Shown here one piece after another: positions 35,713-46,049 of a stretch of DNA of 64,000 nucleotides (the first letter of the stretch is position 1; each line of letters begins with the position of its first letter). A model generated the notes under the pieces. It searched no databases. It was not told the DNA's origin and saw only the letters and a program-made list of their open reading frames with translations. The position numbers and the translations under genes were made by a program. The stretch covers positions 1,302,001-1,366,000 of the forward strand of contig NZ_FVZB01000006.1 of the NCBI RefSeq assembly GCF_900166655.1. Direction: 5' to 3'. This DNA comes from Halobacillus hunanensis. Its GTDB lineage: Bacteria > Bacillota > Bacilli > Bacillales > Halobacillaceae.

Positions 35713-36264
35713 CTATTTCTCTCTCAGCCAACTTTCCATCTTCTCTACAAGCTCTCCTGGTTCTGCAGCTTGTAAGATCAAGCTCCGATTAGACTCGGCA
35801 ACGAAGCCTGCTTGAATTGCATGCTCAATCAAGTTTAGCAAGGGAGTATAATAATTTTCGGTATTTAATAGCGCGATGGGTTTCGTGTGCAACCCAATTT
35901 GGGCCCACGTTATCGTTTCGAATAGTTCCTCGAACGTCCCAAACCCTCCAGGAAGGGCAATAAAACCATCAGCCAATTCGCTCATTTTAGCTTTTCTTTC
36001 ATGCATGGTTTTGACTTCAATAAATGAAGTCAACTTTTGGTGAGCAATTTCTTTTTCAAAAAGCGGTGTCGGCATAATACCTGTCACGCTGCCTCCTGAT
36101 GCTAAAATGGCGTCAGCCAGCTCCCCCATTAGTCCACTTTTAGCTCCACCGTAAACAAGTTCGATTTGTTTCTCAGCAAAAACTTCGCCCAATACCTTGG
36201 ATTGTGCCGCAAAAGCCTGGTTACTTCCTGGTTTTGACCCAGCATACACACATATTCTGTTCAT
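35713..36264 (-). CDS. LOG-family protein (TIGR00730, cytokinin riboside monophosphate phosphoribohydrolase-like)
   Basis: A 183-residue Rossmann-fold protein. Family motifs are VYGGAKSGLMG near residue 40 and the catalytic PGGFGTFEELFE near residue 102. LOG proteins cleave nucleoside 5'-monophosphates to base and ribose 5-phosphate; in bacteria the physiological substrate is often unclear. The B. subtilis YvdD protein is a close type. It is downstream of the tRNA promoter in the opposite sense of no other gene, and follows purA after a terminator. Confidence 0.88.
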   Translation of the reverse strand: MNRICVYAGSKPGSNQAFAAQSKVLGEVFAEKQIELVYGGAKSGLMGELADAILASGGSVTGIMPTPLFEKEIAHQKLTSFIEVKTMHERKAKMSELADGFIALPGGFGTFEELFETITWAQIGLHTKPIALLNTENYYTPLLNLIEHAIQAGFVAESNRSLILQAAEPGELVEKMESWLREK

Positions 36265-36283
36265 AATAAGCTCCTTTCCTCAA

Positions 36284-36316
36284 CAAAACACGTCCCCCCT
36301 TAAAAGGGAGACGTGC
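36284..36316 (-). terminator. terminator of purA
   Basis: GCACGTCtCCCTT and AGGGGGGACGTG pair on the minus strand and run into TTTTGTT, between purA and the LOG gene. Confidence 0.8.
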
Positions 36317-36333
36317 TTATTCTTTCTATTATA

Positions 36334-37653
<1,320 letters not shown>

Positions 37654-37672
37654 TTAAATTAAATACATGGTC

Positions 37673-37701
37673 AGTTTATCAATATTCCACTCATCCGTCA
37701 A
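37673..37701 (-). promoter_or_regulatory. purA promoter
   Basis: Minus-strand -35 TTGACG (37696-37701) and -10 TAAACT (37673-37678) with 17-base spacing, just downstream of the PurBox pair. Confidence 0.78.
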
Positions 37702-37704
37702 CGC

Positions 37705-37748
37705 AAATCCGAACAATACATATCATTTCATTAATAATGTTCGATTAT
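37705..37748. promoter_or_regulatory. PurR operator: inverted pair of PurBoxes
   Basis: AAATCCGAACAAT (37705-37717) fits the PurBox AWWWCCGAACWWT. An inverted partner at 37736-37748 reads ATAATCGAACATT on the other strand with one mismatch. The 18-base gap and position upstream of the purA -35 match known PurR control sites. Confidence 0.75.
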
Positions 37749-37795
37749 ACCATCCTCATTTAATACTTATATATACTTACATTAACTTAAATTAC

Positions 37796-37824
37796 TTGAT
37801 ATAAATAACGTTATTACTTATAAT
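37796..37824 (+). promoter_or_regulatory. promoter of deoR-HAD operon with internal palindrome
   Basis: TTGATA (37796-37801) and consensus TATAAT (37819-37824) are 17 bases apart. Between them lies the palindrome ATAACGTTAT (37805-37814), a possible operator for the adjacent DeoR-type regulator. Confidence 0.75.
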
Positions 37825-37849
37825 AACTTATAAAGGAGTGGTGGTTGCG

Positions 37850-38617
37850 ATGTACCAAGAGGAACGGCTTATTGAAATTCTTACTTACTTAAGGAATGAA
37901 AAACGGATTTCAGTAGAAAAAATCTGCGAACTCTTTGACGTTTCTCGTGATACAGCCAGGAGAGACCTCGTAAAGCTCGAAGAACAGCAAGCGATTTTAC
38001 GAACAAGAGGGGGAGCCATCCTGCCTTCTATTCATAACAAAATTAAGGACTATCCCAATCGCCTGCGGACTGATTCCGGAGAAAAATTCCATATTGGGCG
38101 AAAAGCTGCCTCTTTGATCAGGAACGGCGATAAAGTGATATTAGATGCTTCAACTACTGTTCAGTCATGCGCGGATCAAATGAAGGAACTCGACTGTACC
38201 GTTATTACAAATTCCATTAACCAGGCAGAAATCCTTTCAAATAAAGCAAACGTAACGATTCATTTACTCGGTGGCCAGCTGCATAAGGAACATCGTTTTT
38301 TATATGGCACCTCCGTCATTGATCGGCTCTCAAAGTATTATGTTGATCATGCTTTCATCGGTGTAGTAGGGATCTCCGAGCATGGCTTAACCATTGCTCA
38401 TGAAGAAGACGGTATGGTGAAAAGAAAAATGCTTGAACAGGCCAAACAGGTTACGGTTCTTGCTGACCATACTAAGATAGGGATAACTGACTTTTACCAG
38501 TATGCAAGTTTAGAAGATATTGACCTGCTGATTACAGATCGGACTCCAAGTGTTGAATTTCAGGAGCTTCTCAGCACCCACCAGGTCGAGTTAGTCGTAA
38601 CGGAGGAGGGGGCATAA
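37850..38617 (+). CDS. DeoR/GlpR-family transcriptional regulator
   Basis: A 255-residue sugar-responsive repressor. The N-terminal winged helix (about 1-57) contains ISVEKICELFDVSRDTARRDLVKLEEQ; the C-terminal domain (about 70-235) has the ISOCOT fold with ILDASTTVQSCAD and DHAFIGVVGIS. Such proteins bind phosphorylated sugars. AAGGAG precedes the ATG by 11 bases; in-frame GTGs at 37838 and 37841 are alternatives. The next gene, a HAD phosphatase, starts two bases after its stop codon, so the regulator may respond to that enzyme's substrate. Confidence 0.85.
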   Translation: MYQEERLIEILTYLRNEKRISVEKICELFDVSRDTARRDLVKLEEQQAILRTRGGAILPSIHNKIKDYPNRLRTDSGEKFHIGRKAASLIRNGDKVILDASTTVQSCADQMKELDCTVITNSINQAEILSNKANVTIHLLGGQLHKEHRFLYGTSVIDRLSKYYVDHAFIGVVGISEHGLTIAHEEDGMVKRKMLEQAKQVTVLADHTKIGITDFYQYASLEDIDLLITDRTPSVEFQELLSTHQVELVVTEEGA

Positions 38618-38619
38618 CT

Positions 38620-39480
38620 ATGAAGATGATCGCCATTGATTTGGATGGAACCCTTTTAAATAGTCACAGTTCCATCAGTAAAGAAAATATTGCAGCCATT
38701 AAAAAGGCACAAGCTAGAGGGATAGAAGTTGTCATTGCTACGGGACGTGCTGAATTTGATGTGCGGGAAGTTTTCAAGAATACTGGAGTGCTCACATGGG
38801 TAATAGGAGCAAATGGAGCTACCATGAATCAGCCTAATGGGGAATACTTTGACGCTACTTCGATTGATCCCAAGGATGGAAAAGAGATATTACAGTGGCT
38901 CGAACAGGAGGAATTCTATTATGAGGTCTTCAGTGACTCAGCAATCCTCACCCCACAAAATGGGCGGGAACTGCTCAATATCGAACTTGATAGGGTTCGG
39001 AGTGCCAATCCAAAAGCAGATATTTCTGATTTAAAGCTAGCTATGAATAAACAATTTGGACAGCAAGGATTCCTGCATGTTAAATCATATCAAGAAATTC
39101 TGGCGGCCGATGTTCCGCTTTACAATGTGCTGGCTTTTTCGTTCGATCAGGATAAACTCGCGACAGGCTGGCGACAGTTTGAAGCTCACGATGATTTAAC
39201 GTTAGTGAGCTCTTCCCTTCATAACTTCGAACTTGAGCATAAGGATGCTTCAAAGGGCAACGCACTGAGAAGACTCGCGGATTTTAAAGGCATTTCCCTG
39301 CAAGATACTGGTGTAATTGGAGACAGTCCTAATGATCTGTCCATGTTCGAAGCAGCTGGGCACAGTGCAGCAATGGCAAATGCCCATGATTTAGTGAAAA
39401 AGGCCGGTGACTTTATAACAAAGTCCAATGATGAACACGGGGTTGCCCATATCATTGATAAATGGCTTACTTCCTATTGA
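38620..39480 (+). CDS. Cof-type HAD-superfamily phosphatase
   Basis: A 286-residue HAD hydrolase of the Cof (IIB) subfamily. Motif I is DLDGTLLN (D7, D9), motif II TGR near residue 43, motif III lysine in KGNALRRL near residue 215, and motif IV GDSPNDLSMF near residue 239. It probably dephosphorylates a sugar phosphate or a similar metabolite. Two bases separate it from the DeoR-type gene, making an operon. The substrate is unknown. Confidence 0.85.
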   Translation: MKMIAIDLDGTLLNSHSSISKENIAAIKKAQARGIEVVIATGRAEFDVREVFKNTGVLTWVIGANGATMNQPNGEYFDATSIDPKDGKEILQWLEQEEFYYEVFSDSAILTPQNGRELLNIELDRVRSANPKADISDLKLAMNKQFGQQGFLHVKSYQEILAADVPLYNVLAFSFDQDKLATGWRQFEAHDDLTLVSSSLHNFELEHKDASKGNALRRLADFKGISLQDTGVIGDSPNDLSMFEAAGHSAAMANAHDLVKKAGDFITKSNDEHGVAHIIDKWLTSY

Positions 39481-39540
39481 TTCATACACACTCGGCGTAA
39501 CTTCTTATTGAAGGCGTGACGAACTGTGATGAATATAATC

Positions 39541-39571
39541 AGGCGTCTGAGTATTAAATACTCAGACGCCT
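39541..39571 (+). terminator. terminator of deoR-HAD operon
   Basis: AGGCGTCTGAGTA pairs with TACTCAGACGCCT around TTAAA, followed by a short TTA stretch. It is about 60 bases after the HAD stop codon. Confidence 0.75.
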
Positions 39572-39603
39572 TACTATGTTTAGACACATATAAAACGCAA
39601 AAA

Positions 39604-39642
39604 ACCACCTCAGGTCATCCATAAATTGGATGACCTGAGGTG
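39604..39642. repeat. 39-bp palindromic repeat, copy 2, terminator of dnaB helicase operon
   Basis: Arms CCACCTCAGGTCATCCA and TGGATGACCTGAGGTGG are identical to those at 2209-2258, with loop TAAAT instead of AATAT. A and T runs on both flanks make it a bidirectional terminator between the HAD gene and dnaB. Confidence 0.88.
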
Positions 39643-39660
39643 GCAAAAAAAGGATGTTGT

Positions 39661-41022
39661 TTAGGCCGGTGGTACGTCGGCGTCACTGTATCGTCTGTCA
39701 AGGTCAACGAATTTGTTATATTCCTTTACGAAGGCGAGTTCCACATTGCCAACGGGGCCGTTACGTTGCTTAGATATAATTATTTCAATAATATTTTGGT
39801 TTTCTGACTCCTGATCATAATAATCATCACGGTACAGAAATCCTACAATGTCGGCATCCTGCTCAATTGAGCCTGATTCACGCAGGTCGGACATCATCGG
39901 ACGCTTATCCTGCCTTGATTCAACACCGCGTGATAACTGAGATAGTGCAATCAAAGGAACATTCAACTCACGAGCCAACCCTTTTAAGGAACGGGAAATT
40001 TCCGATACTTCCTGCTGACGGTTTTCTTTAGAATTGGCGCTTCCTTGAATGAGCTGCAGGTAGTCAATCAATATCATACCTAGGCCATGTTCTTGTTTGA
40101 GCCGACGGCACTTGGAGCGGATCTCGCTCACCCGTATCCCTGGTGTGTCATCGATATAAATACCTGCATTCGATAGACTCCCCATTGCCATGGTCAACTT
40201 GTTCCAATCGTCAGATTCCATACGCCCTGTCCGCAAACGCTGCGCATCAATATTCCCCTCAGCACATAGCATACGTGAGACGAGTTGATCAGCACCCATT
40301 TCAAGACTGAAAATAGCCACGTTTTCTTCCGTGTGTACAGCTACGTTCTGAGCTATATTAAGAGCAAACGCTGTTTTACCCATGGAAGGACGGGCAGCGA
40401 TTATAATCAAATCATTTCGCTGGAACCCTGAAGTAATTTGATCAAGGTCCCGGTAACCGGTTGGAATTCCTGTTACGTTTCCATCATTGTTATGAAGCAT
40501 TTCAATATTGTCATATACATCGATCAGCACATCTTTAATACTTTTAAATGCTCCAGAGTTCTTTCTGCTGGACACTTCAAGAATATCTTTTTCTGCTGCA
40601 TTTAAAACATCCTCTAAGTTCTCTTCTTCAGCAAATCCGCTTGTAACGATATCCGTCGCGGTACGAATCAATCCCCTTAGTGTCGATTTTTCACTGACAA
40701 TTTTCGTATAATAGCCGACATTTGCTGCCGTTGGCACAGAGTTCGCGATATCACTTAGATAGGAGACACCGCCAACTTCTTCTAACACTTTATTATTTGA
40801 TAACGCCGTGGTCACCGTCACAAGATCAATAGGTTCTCCACGATCAGATAAAGTAAGCATCACTTCAAAAATGCGCTGGTGACTTGCTCTGTAAAAATCT
40901 TCAGGCAGCAAGTATTCAGCGGCCGTGGACATAGCTTCCGGTTCCAAAAAAACCGCCCCGAGCACCGCTTGTTCCGCTTCGATATTATGAGGTGGGGTAC
41001 GGTCGTTCCATAGTTCACTCAC
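39661..41022 (-). CDS. dnaB: replicative DNA helicase DnaB (called DnaC in Bacillus)
   Basis: Hexameric helicase at the replication fork. The 453-residue protein has the N-terminal domain (about 10-110), a linker, and a RecA-like C-terminal domain with Walker A RPSMGKT (211-217), Walker B IDYLQL, and QLSRGVESR. It follows rplI by 34 bases in the conserved yybS-gdpP-rplI-dnaB order. Confidence 0.97.
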   Translation of the reverse strand: MSELWNDRTPPHNIEAEQAVLGAVFLEPEAMSTAAEYLLPEDFYRASHQRIFEVMLTLSDRGEPIDLVTVTTALSNNKVLEEVGGVSYLSDIANSVPTAANVGYYTKIVSEKSTLRGLIRTATDIVTSGFAEEENLEDVLNAAEKDILEVSSRKNSGAFKSIKDVLIDVYDNIEMLHNNDGNVTGIPTGYRDLDQITSGFQRNDLIIIAARPSMGKTAFALNIAQNVAVHTEENVAIFSLEMGADQLVSRMLCAEGNIDAQRLRTGRMESDDWNKLTMAMGSLSNAGIYIDDTPGIRVSEIRSKCRRLKQEHGLGMILIDYLQLIQGSANSKENRQQEVSEISRSLKGLARELNVPLIALSQLSRGVESRQDKRPMMSDLRESGSIEQDADIVGFLYRDDYYDQESENQNIIEIIISKQRNGPVGNVELAFVKEYNKFVDLDRRYSDADVPPA

Positions 41023-41056
41023 ATGCTGTTCCTCCCCTAGTCAAGCAAAGGGCCTC

Positions 41057-41503
41057 TTATTTCCCTTCAATATGAACACGAATGTTACCTGTAACCTCTG
41101 GGTGCAGCTTTACAGGCACATTGGTGTACCCAAGTGTACGAATAGGCTCGTCTAACTCAATTTTACGTTTATCTATTTTTATTTGATAGGATTTCTTCAG
41201 CTCTTCAGCAATTTGCTTACTTGTAATGGACCCAAATAAACGTCCGCTATCACCGGACTTAGCTGTTAATTTCACTTCCATATTAGCTAATTTTTCTTTA
41301 AGCTGTTCCGCTTCCTTCACTTCTTCCTCAGCAAGCTGCTCTTGTTTTGCATCTTTCGCTTCCTGTGCCTTGAGGTTTCCGCTCGTAGCCTCGACAGCTA
41401 AATTATGTTTCAAAAGATAGTTCCGCGCATAACCATCAGAAACGTTTTTGATTTCTCCTTTTCTCCCTTTTCCTTTTACATCTGCTTTAAATATAACCTT
41501 CAT
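41057..41503 (-). CDS. rplI: 50S ribosomal protein L9
   Basis: L9 of the large subunit, 148 residues: compact N-terminal domain ([20 protein letters not shown]), long central helix rich in Glu, Lys and Ala (about 42-80), and C-terminal domain ending IRVHIEGK. Its ATG overlaps the gdpP stop by four bases. Confidence 0.97.
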   Translation of the reverse strand: MKVIFKADVKGKGRKGEIKNVSDGYARNYLLKHNLAVEATSGNLKAQEAKDAKQEQLAEEEVKEAEQLKEKLANMEVKLTAKSGDSGRLFGSITSKQIAEELKKSYQIKIDKRKIELDEPIRTLGYTNVPVKLHPEVTGNIRVHIEGK

Positions 41504-43473
41504 TCTTCTTCTCCTCCCTCAAAGTACTCATCAATAATATCTTGTAACAATGCTCTCGCATCTTCAATTGTTGTATCTTCTAGCTGGGTAGCAGCATTAG
41601 TTAAATGGCCTCCCCCATTCATACGTTCCATAATAATCTGGACATTTACATCACCTAGAGAGCGAGCACTAATGCCAATCCGACCATCTTTTCGCTCAGA
41701 AATTACAAATGAAGCTACAATCCCAGTCATGGTAAGTAACGTATCTGCAGCCTGGGCAATTATCACCGGACCATAAGCTTCACCGTGCTCTCCGGCTGAG
41801 ATCGCAATTCCATCTCGGTACACATCTGCTTTTTCAATTAAACGACTGCGTTTTACGTAAACGTCTAAATCTTCCTTCATGAATTTCTGCACTAAAACAG
41901 TGTCTGCTCCTTTGGACCTTAAATAAGAAGCAGCATCAAAAGTCCGGGAACCCGTACGTAAGGTGAAACTTTTTGTATCAACAATAATGCCTGATAACAA
42001 TGCCGTAGCCTCAAGCATGGATAGTTTCAGCTTCTTCGGCTGATACTCAAGCAGCTCTGTTACCAACTCTGCTGTAGAAGAGGCATATGGCTCCATATAA
42101 ACAAGGGTCGGGTCAGCTATGAATTCCTCCGCACGACGATGGTGATCGATTACCACCACATGTTCTGTTTTATTTAAAAGTTTTTCTTCGGCAACGAGCG
42201 ATGGTTTGTGCGTGTCGACTACGACTAGCAGGGTTTCATTCGTTACAAGTTCAAGGGAATCTTCCGGAGTAATGAAATTAGACCATAACCCTTCGTCACC
42301 CTGAATTTCTTCAATCATCCGCTGGACACCAGTATCGATATCATGTGGGTCAAGAACAATAGATGCAGGTATGTCATTGGCTTGTGCGATTTTCAAGATC
42401 CCTATAGCTGCACCAACCGCGTCCATATCCGGAGATTTATGCCCCATAATCAGCACTCTTTCACTTTCCTGAACAAGCTCTTTCATAGCATGTGAGATTA
42501 CCCGGGCGCGAACTCTTGTACGTTTTTCCATTGGGTTCGTTTTTCCACCGTAAAAGCGGACCTTCCCAGTGTCATCCTTAATGGCCACCTGGTCCCCGCC
42601 ACGTCCGAGGGCGAGATCCAGACTTGATTGAGCTAATTCCCCTAGTTCTGGCAGGCTCACTGGCCCGACTCCGACTCCGAAACTTAACGTTAAGGGAACA
42701 TTCTGATTCGTGATGAGCCCTCTAACCTCGTCTAGAATCTCAAACTTCGAGCGTTCTAGGGTTTGTAAGATCTCCTGGCTCATAACAGCAATAAAGCGCT
42801 CCTGGGATGTACGTTTAAGGTAGATCCCATAATCTCCCGCCCACTTGTTTAAGGTGGATGTCACTTGTGAGTTGATTTGACTCTTATTTGTATCATCCAT
42901 TCCTTGAGTAATTTCTTCATAATTATCAAGAAAAATAATGGATAATACAGTCTGCTCATTTTGATATAGATTATGAATCTTTGTCTGATTTGTACGATCA
43001 AAGATATATAATAGCCGCTCATCACGTTTAATTAATGTGTGAAGTTTATAATCTTCAATCTCTAACCAGGTTTCGTCCTGGTCTTCCTTAATTTGAGCAA
43101 TTATATCATCAGAAAGAGTTGTAAGTGACTCCCCGACAATTGTGTCCTGCTTGGTAAATTTGTTCATATATGGATTAGCCCACTCTACTTTATAATCCTC
43201 ACTGTATAGAACAATCCCAATAGGCATCTCAAGTAAAGCTTCTTCCCCAACCTTTTTCACTCGATAGGAAAGTGTAGATATATATTCCTCTGTTTCACTA
43301 ATCATGGTCTGCTCTGTGCGGACACTGTAGAATATAGATGCAGCGAGAAACAGTGTCATCAATAATCCCAGCATCCACTGGTAATACCAGATAAAGCAAA
43401 GAAGCAGTATGGAGATGACATAGATAACCCATAAATGTCCACTCATAGTCGGTTTTTTAAAAAAGTTCGGCAT
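41500..43473 (-). CDS. gdpP: cyclic-di-AMP phosphodiesterase GdpP
   Basis: Degrades the second messenger c-di-AMP, which controls potassium, osmolyte uptake and wall stress. The 657-residue protein has two membrane helices (about 14-50), a PAS-like domain (about 75-155), a degenerate GGDEF domain (about 175-305) and a DHH-DHHA1 catalytic region. Metal-binding residues include H345, D349, D351 ([12 protein letters not shown]), D420 and DHH at 443-445. The ancient GGDEF motif is not intact, as usual. Overlaps rplI by four bases. Confidence 0.96.
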   Translation of the reverse strand: MPNFFKKPTMSGHLWVIYVISILLLCFIWYYQWMLGLLMTLFLAASIFYSVRTEQTMISETEEYISTLSYRVKKVGEEALLEMPIGIVLYSEDYKVEWANPYMNKFTKQDTIVGESLTTLSDDIIAQIKEDQDETWLEIEDYKLHTLIKRDERLLYIFDRTNQTKIHNLYQNEQTVLSIIFLDNYEEITQGMDDTNKSQINSQVTSTLNKWAGDYGIYLKRTSQERFIAVMSQEILQTLERSKFEILDEVRGLITNQNVPLTLSFGVGVGPVSLPELGELAQSSLDLALGRGGDQVAIKDDTGKVRFYGGKTNPMEKRTRVRARVISHAMKELVQESERVLIMGHKSPDMDAVGAAIGILKIAQANDIPASIVLDPHDIDTGVQRMIEEIQGDEGLWSNFITPEDSLELVTNETLLVVVDTHKPSLVAEEKLLNKTEHVVVIDHHRRAEEFIADPTLVYMEPYASSTAELVTELLEYQPKKLKLSMLEATALLSGIIVDTKSFTLRTGSRTFDAASYLRSKGADTVLVQKFMKEDLDVYVKRSRLIEKADVYRDGIAISAGEHGEAYGPVIIAQAADTLLTMTGIVASFVISERKDGRIGISARSLGDVNVQIIMERMNGGGHLTNAATQLEDTTIEDARALLQDIIDEYFEGGEEE

Positions 43474-43508
43474 ATCATTCAGCTCCTGCCATTTTGTACG
43501 AGCTATCG

Positions 43509-44456
43509 TTACTTTTTAGCTTGTAAACGTTCGCGTAACGAAAATCCTATATCAATTATACCTAAGATTCGTACAAGATAAAGTAGGATTGTTGGTAAAA
43601 GCACACACCCTATGACTGCGATAATCGGCAGCGCCTTTGTTTTCCGTTTAACATGGGAGTAGAAAGCAATAAAGGCAATCCCTTGAACAGCTAAAAGCGC
43701 TCCTGTCAGAGTGAAAACATTAATCGCAGCCAAATAACCTATACCATCACCGGCTGCAAATATATAGTTAAAAATTAACGCGAAAAAGTAATACCATAAT
43801 ACAGAAGTCGGCAATGTAAAATTACGAAAAGCGGGAAAATGAAACTTTTTACCTTCGACTCGATTAATTAATTTATAGCTTGCCCATTGACTAATAAAGG
43901 CATAAAATATTCCTAAAATAGCCAGGATGCTAGGAATTAAGTCAGGAAGTGTTTCCATTTGCTGTCGTAAACCCTCAAGCTGTTCCTCGGTCATTCCTCC
44001 CCCGCCAAGCGTACCTAACATTCCTTCTGTTATCGTAAATGCTTCATCTAAAGCCGCCTGAATTTGTTCCGTCCAGCTGACTCCAAACAATACCTGTGAC
44101 ATCAAGTATATGGCAACAAGACCAATGATAAAACCAATTGAACCCATTGCCCAAGTTTCATATGCTGACCTCTTATTATTCATGGAGGCGCCGACAAATA
44201 TTCCGCCAATCCCTGTAAGTAAAGTAACGGGTAGTGAAAAGACCGTTGCAAACAAGGAAGCAAATATAGTGACAGCGATCAGCATGAGTCCCCCTGGTTT
44301 CCACCCATGCCTGTAAGTATAAAACACAAATGGTATTGGTAATGTAAGGATTAGAATAGAGCCAATAATCCCAGGAAGAAACAGAATTAACAATAACACT
44401 AGCAGATAAATTCCTGTCATTAAAGCCCCTTCTGTAATTCTTCTCGTATCATTCAT
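43509..44456 (-). CDS. yybS: YybS family (DUF2232) membrane protein
   Basis: A 315-residue membrane protein with about eight hydrophobic segments. It fits DUF2232/YybS by position before gdpP and by motifs near GIGGIFVGASMNNKRSAYE. Function unknown. Lies 35 bases upstream of gdpP and is the first gene of this operon. Confidence 0.88.
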   Translation of the reverse strand: MNDTRRITEGALMTGIYLLVLLLILFLPGIIGSILILTLPIPFVFYTYRHGWKPGGLMLIAVTIFASLFATVFSLPVTLLTGIGGIFVGASMNNKRSAYETWAMGSIGFIIGLVAIYLMSQVLFGVSWTEQIQAALDEAFTITEGMLGTLGGGGMTEEQLEGLRQQMETLPDLIPSILAILGIFYAFISQWASYKLINRVEGKKFHFPAFRNFTLPTSVLWYYFFALIFNYIFAAGDGIGYLAAINVFTLTGALLAVQGIAFIAFYSHVKRKTKALPIIAVIGCVLLPTILLYLVRILGIIDIGFSLRERLQAKK

Positions 44457-44606
44457 TCACGTGCACCTCATCTTTACTCAAAACTATGCTAACTACCCTA
44501 TTTTAACATACCAGGCAACAGCTCATCTTTTCATAACGTTTTGTCTTTAGGATGATATGCTGATATGATAAGACAAACCATTTTAAACAGGGCAGGGGGA
44601 TCAAAA

Positions 44607-45422
44607 ATGCGAACTGATTATCATGTACATATGGCCGAAACAGGGGATTTGTCTGTAGATTATTTACGCAATTACATTGAAAGAGCTAAACAAGAAGGGA
44701 TTGAGGAATTAGGGATTTCTGAACATGCATACTTTTTCCAAGAAACATCCAACATTCTTTCTAATCCTTGGGTAGAAAACCGCCGCACATTAGAATTCAA
44801 TCAGTACCAGCACCTGTTTGATGCAGCGCATGAAGCGGGGCTTCCCATTAAAATGGGGATCGAAATGGACTATATGCCTGGCAAAGAAACTGAAATGCAG
44901 CAATTTATTGAGGCGCATCCATTTGATTATGTCATAGGTTCCGTACATTGGATTGATGAATGGGGGATTGACTTAGCTATATTTCGAGAAGAATATGAGA
45001 AGCGCGACTTACATAACGTTTACCGAGAATATTTTGATCGAGTCGTTACCTTAGCGGAATCTGGTCTATTTGATTTCGTCGGTCATATTGACGTTATTAA
45101 GGTATTCGGCTATCGCCCGGATGATAAAGAATTCCTCCAAGAACAGTATGAACGGGCCGCCCAAGCCCTTGCTAAAACCAACACTTGTATCGAAATCAGT
45201 ACAGCTGGCTTAAGGAAGCCAGTCGGTGAATTATATCCCGATCCTGATCTTTTGAAGGCTTGTAAGGAAAAAGGTGTTGGAATTGTTCTATGTTCAGATG
45301 CCCATAAGCCAGACCATATTGGTTATGCTTACGATGAAGCTATTAAACTAGCTCGATCAGCTGGTTATGATGAAGTGAATGTATTTAAGAAACGTAGAGC
45401 ACGTACGGAACCTATAACTTAA
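44607..45422 (+). CDS. PHP-family histidinol-phosphatase-like hydrolase
   Basis: A 271-residue PHP-domain protein. HVH at 6-8, EHAYFF near 40, GSVHWI near residue 110, DFVGHIDVI near residue 160 and SDAHKPDHIG near residue 233 supply the metal ligands of HisJ-type phosphatases. It may hydrolyse histidinol phosphate, but other PHP phosphatases look alike and no his genes are near. ATG at 44607 has GGGGGA 6 bases upstream; the longer frame from 44565 has none. Confidence 0.82.
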   Translation: MRTDYHVHMAETGDLSVDYLRNYIERAKQEGIEELGISEHAYFFQETSNILSNPWVENRRTLEFNQYQHLFDAAHEAGLPIKMGIEMDYMPGKETEMQQFIEAHPFDYVIGSVHWIDEWGIDLAIFREEYEKRDLHNVYREYFDRVVTLAESGLFDFVGHIDVIKVFGYRPDDKEFLQEQYERAAQALAKTNTCIEISTAGLRKPVGELYPDPDLLKACKEKGVGIVLCSDAHKPDHIGYAYDEAIKLARSAGYDEVNVFKKRRARTEPIT

Positions 45423-45429
45423 GAATACA

Positions 45430-45470
45430 CAACCCCCAGGTGTAGCTTGTTTACGCCTGGGGGTTCTTTT
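45430..45470 (+). terminator. terminator of the PHP gene
   Basis: AACCCCCAGG pairs with CCTGGGGGTT, with T after it. Lies about eight bases after the stop codon. Confidence 0.85.
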
Positions 45471-45495
45471 GTAAGTTACAAGATTGGTGAAGCCT

Positions 45496-45766
45496 TTACA
45501 TTGCCATGGTATGTTCAGCAGTTGATATGGTATTCACACCTGGCACATTTACAACCACAATGCCATGCTCTGCAGCAGCTTCTAAACAATATTATTTACA
45601 CCCGCTCGTCCGATCCCTTCAGCTCAGTTGCTTGCTCAGTCAGCTCTCGCGTCACCTCGGTTTGACTACGAACAGTCATGGCATAACTAGTACTTAATTC
45701 CGTAAGTAACTCCCCGTGGCTTAAAGACGAGTTTACTGTCGGGTCATTTATTAAAATACGATGCAC
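45496..45766 (-). pseudogene. decayed N-terminal fragment of serA (3-phosphoglycerate dehydrogenase)
   Basis: Reading the minus strand from GTG at 45766, preceded by AAGGAG at 9 bases, gives VHRILINDPTVNSSLSHGE then TSYAMTVRSQTEVTRELTE, the start of SerA. After ATELK small indels shift the frame; other frames then give IGRAGV, a stop, then AAAEHGIVVVNVPGVNT and ISTAEHTMAM-stop. This follows the SerA order (VIGRAGVGVDNI, ATERGI, NTISTAEHT). Only about 95 codons remain of more than 500, so it is a broken remnant. Confidence 0.82.
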
Positions 45767-46049
45767 TTATTTCAACTCCTTCATGGCATACAAATAAATT
45801 TCCTAGGCTGCTATTTTAAAACTACTCCACTTGTCCTTTCAGCGCGCACAATTTATCTTCTGAAATAGAAATTTAATATTCATTTATCCTATCAAAGCAT
45901 ATTCAATGTCAATCAACTGCTGTGATCAACAATAAATAGTTTTTTTCTTTTTTTTCTTTTGTAAAGATGCTGTTAATTAATAGAATTGTCTGTATAATTT
46001 AAAAGGTAGAAAAAATTTAGAATATTACCACATTAGGGGGAGGATTACT
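45767..46049. other. upstream region of oppA; no recognised gene
   Basis: An A-T-rich stretch with a poly-T tract near 45940-45960. It must hold the oppA promoter. I found no confident -35/-10 pair. Confidence 0.4.

Noticed and set aside
45447-45697. Plus-strand open frames downstream of the PHP gene
   Set aside because: They are antisense to the serA remnant, lack ribosome sites and show no family resemblance.
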